Of a DNA stretch of 64,000 bases, positions 62,670-64,000 are shown in pieces. The stretch's first letter is position 1; every line of letters begins with the position of its first letter. The position numbers were made by a program, and so were the translations under genes. The notes beneath the pieces were generated by a model. The model was not told where the DNA came from and did no database searches. It saw only the letters and a program-made list of their open reading frames with translations. The stretch is from Micromussa lordhowensis (Eukaryota; Cnidaria; Anthozoa; Scleractinia; Lobophylliidae): assembly GCA_964020085.1 (NCBI GenBank), contig OZ026600.1, positions 16,475,823-16,539,822 of the forward strand, given 5' to 3'.

Positions 62670-63078
62670 GGCGGGGGTAAACGTGAAGGCTGTTTTGAGG
62701 TTGCTTAACACGGCCTTTCTGCCAATATCTCAGTCACGTTTCAAGCGACACTAAATCTCTCTGCTTATCCCATTAACCACTGTTTGGCGGTTTTGTATAA
62801 ATTTTGGGGGGATTTTTGGGCATATTGGGAAAGAGATATTTTTTTCCAAGGATAGGTTAAATTGAGGAAAACATTAAATGTTGAAGATTTGATGGATTTG
62901 GAAAATTGAAATTTGAAGTGAAGAATTAGTAGACGGAGTACCAAACAGTCCCCTAGCAACCTGGGGCTCTCTTTTGCGGGGGTCAACTGTCTGGTAGTGT
63001 CTCCAACCCATCTTAATCCTAACAATTTCCTTTTTTATATCACTTCAAATTTCACACCTATTCATGTTTACCCCCGCC
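62670..63078. mobile_element. TTAA-flanked MITE, copy A
   Basis: GGCGGGGGTAAACGTGAA at the left pairs with TTCATGTTTACCCCCGCC at the right. TTAA flanks both ends (62666-62669 and 63079-63082). It is 409 bp and non-coding. Internal words (ccaaacagtcccctagcaac, actgtctggt) recur inverted in the copy at 63421-63828. Confidence 0.8.
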
Positions 63079-63082
63079 TTAA

Positions 63083-63390
63083 AGTGCCTATGAAGTGAAA
63101 AATAATTTGTGCTTATTTTTATTAAGGGTGTCATTTTGTTTCTTTTTTGATGCACATTTGTGGTGCCAAGTTTCAAGAACACTGCTTCAATATTTCCAGA
63201 GATATCGTTTATTCAGTATTTTCCACTTTTTAGTTGCAAACAATATGACGTCATCACTGATCTAATTTGCATAATAGAAAAACCTCAGTATCTCTAAAAC
63301 GAAAATATATTTCAAAAAGAAAAACACCATTCTTCTGTATTTTGAAAGGCCTTTCAAATAAGCACAAATTATTTTTCACTTCTGGCCTAA
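63083..63390. repeat. foldback element between two MITE copies
   Basis: tgaagtgaaaaataatttgt (then gcttatt) at about 63091-63117 is repeated inverted at 63358-63384. It is a non-coding element of about 300 bp. Confidence 0.75.
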
Positions 63391-63420
63391 ATATCCCGTT
63401 TCCTGTTCATTCCAGCTTAA

Positions 63421-63828
63421 GGTGGGGGTTTACCTGAATTAAAGTGAAATTTGAGGAAGTTTAAAGAGAGATTGAAAGGGGGAGAAAAGGTTATGGAACA
63501 CCACCAGACAGTTGCCCGACCCCACAATGGCACTCGGGTTGTTAGGCAACTGTTTGGTGTGTATCTATCAATTTTTAACTTCAAACTCTAATTTTAAAAC
63601 AACACCAAATCTTCAAAATTTCCTATTTCCATAAATTTTACTAATCCTTTGAGAAAAACTATCTGTCTCCAAATAAACCTAAAAATCACCAAAAAATTTA
63701 CAAAACGGCGCAAAACATAGATGTGTGTAATGAGTGAACAGATTCTTGATTGCTTGAAACGTAAACGAGATATTTGCATTAAGAACATAATACCAAGCCA
63801 AAATACGGCTTTCAGGTGGACCCCCGCC
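63421..63828. mobile_element. TTAA-flanked MITE, copy B (inverted relative to copy A)
   Basis: GGTGGGGGTTTACCTGAA at the left and TTCAGGTGGACCCCCGCC at the right are flanked by TTAA (63417-63420 and 63829-63832). Its 408-bp length matches copy A, and shared internal words run in the opposite direction. Confidence 0.75.
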
Positions 63829-64000
63829 TTAACCATGCTCAATGTCCCGCTTCATCTGATCTAACAATCCTCTACCCCATTAATTTTTTCCCTCACTTTC
63901 GTATATTGTTAATTTTGTACCCAAATAGCGAGTATCCTGAACACCCCTAACAGTGCTTCACTGATGAACTGACAATACTGATCAAGAGTTTACTTGACCT

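Larger units (their letters stand above)
61471..64000. mobile_element. large terminal-inverted-repeat element filled with nested MITEs
   Basis: About 165 bp at 61471-61637 (aggtcaagtaagctcttgat onward) is repeated in inverted orientation at about 63836-64000 (ending tttacttgacct at the window edge). No transposase frame is visible in the 2.2 kb between the arms; the interior is other inverted repeats listed below. The element may extend beyond the window. Confidence 0.75.

Overview
The window looks like nuclear DNA of an invertebrate animal, most likely an anthozoan cnidarian such as a coral or anemone. The genes are animal genes with many short exons and GT-AG introns. The intergenic DNA is A+T-rich and full of short foldback elements and tRNA-derived SINEs. 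No genus can be assigned from sequence alone. I rebuilt the genes by hand, joining exons by splice sites and codon phase. Most lie in small exons that ORF listing alone would miss.

Layout. (1) 1-18915, + strand: the last 28 exons of a TTC27 (tetratricopeptide repeat 27) gene; its 5' end is outside the window. (2) 19889-36673, - strand, tail-to-tail with TTC27: a gene encoding, in order, a methyl-CpG-binding (MBD/TAM) domain, a PHD-type zinc finger, an F-box and leucine-rich repeats. This is the most interesting gene here, because it looks like an SCF ubiquitin-ligase adaptor with its own chromatin-reading modules. An almost intact L1-type LINE (27051-30717, + strand, 19-bp target-site duplication, one in-frame stop) sits antisense in the intron that splits its F-box. 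(3) 38204-40498, + strand: an intronless DNA polymerase kappa (POLK) gene with a PIP box, a UBZ finger and an E2F-like site just upstream. (4) 43107-46856, + strand: a two-exon two-pore-domain potassium channel. (5) 54477-60928, - strand: a synaptotagmin-like protein with one membrane segment, a long basic/Ser-rich linker and two C2 domains that lack most calcium ligands; it has two candidate first exons.

The remaining space is repeat-rich: several TTAA-flanked MITE families, a 1-kb foldback at 34673-35711, a 60-bp perfect palindrome, and at 61471-64000 a stack of nested inverted-repeat elements inside large terminal inverted repeats. The five genes are unrelated in pathway and show no operon-like organisation. 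The only close arrangement is the convergent 3' ends of TTC27 and the F-box gene.
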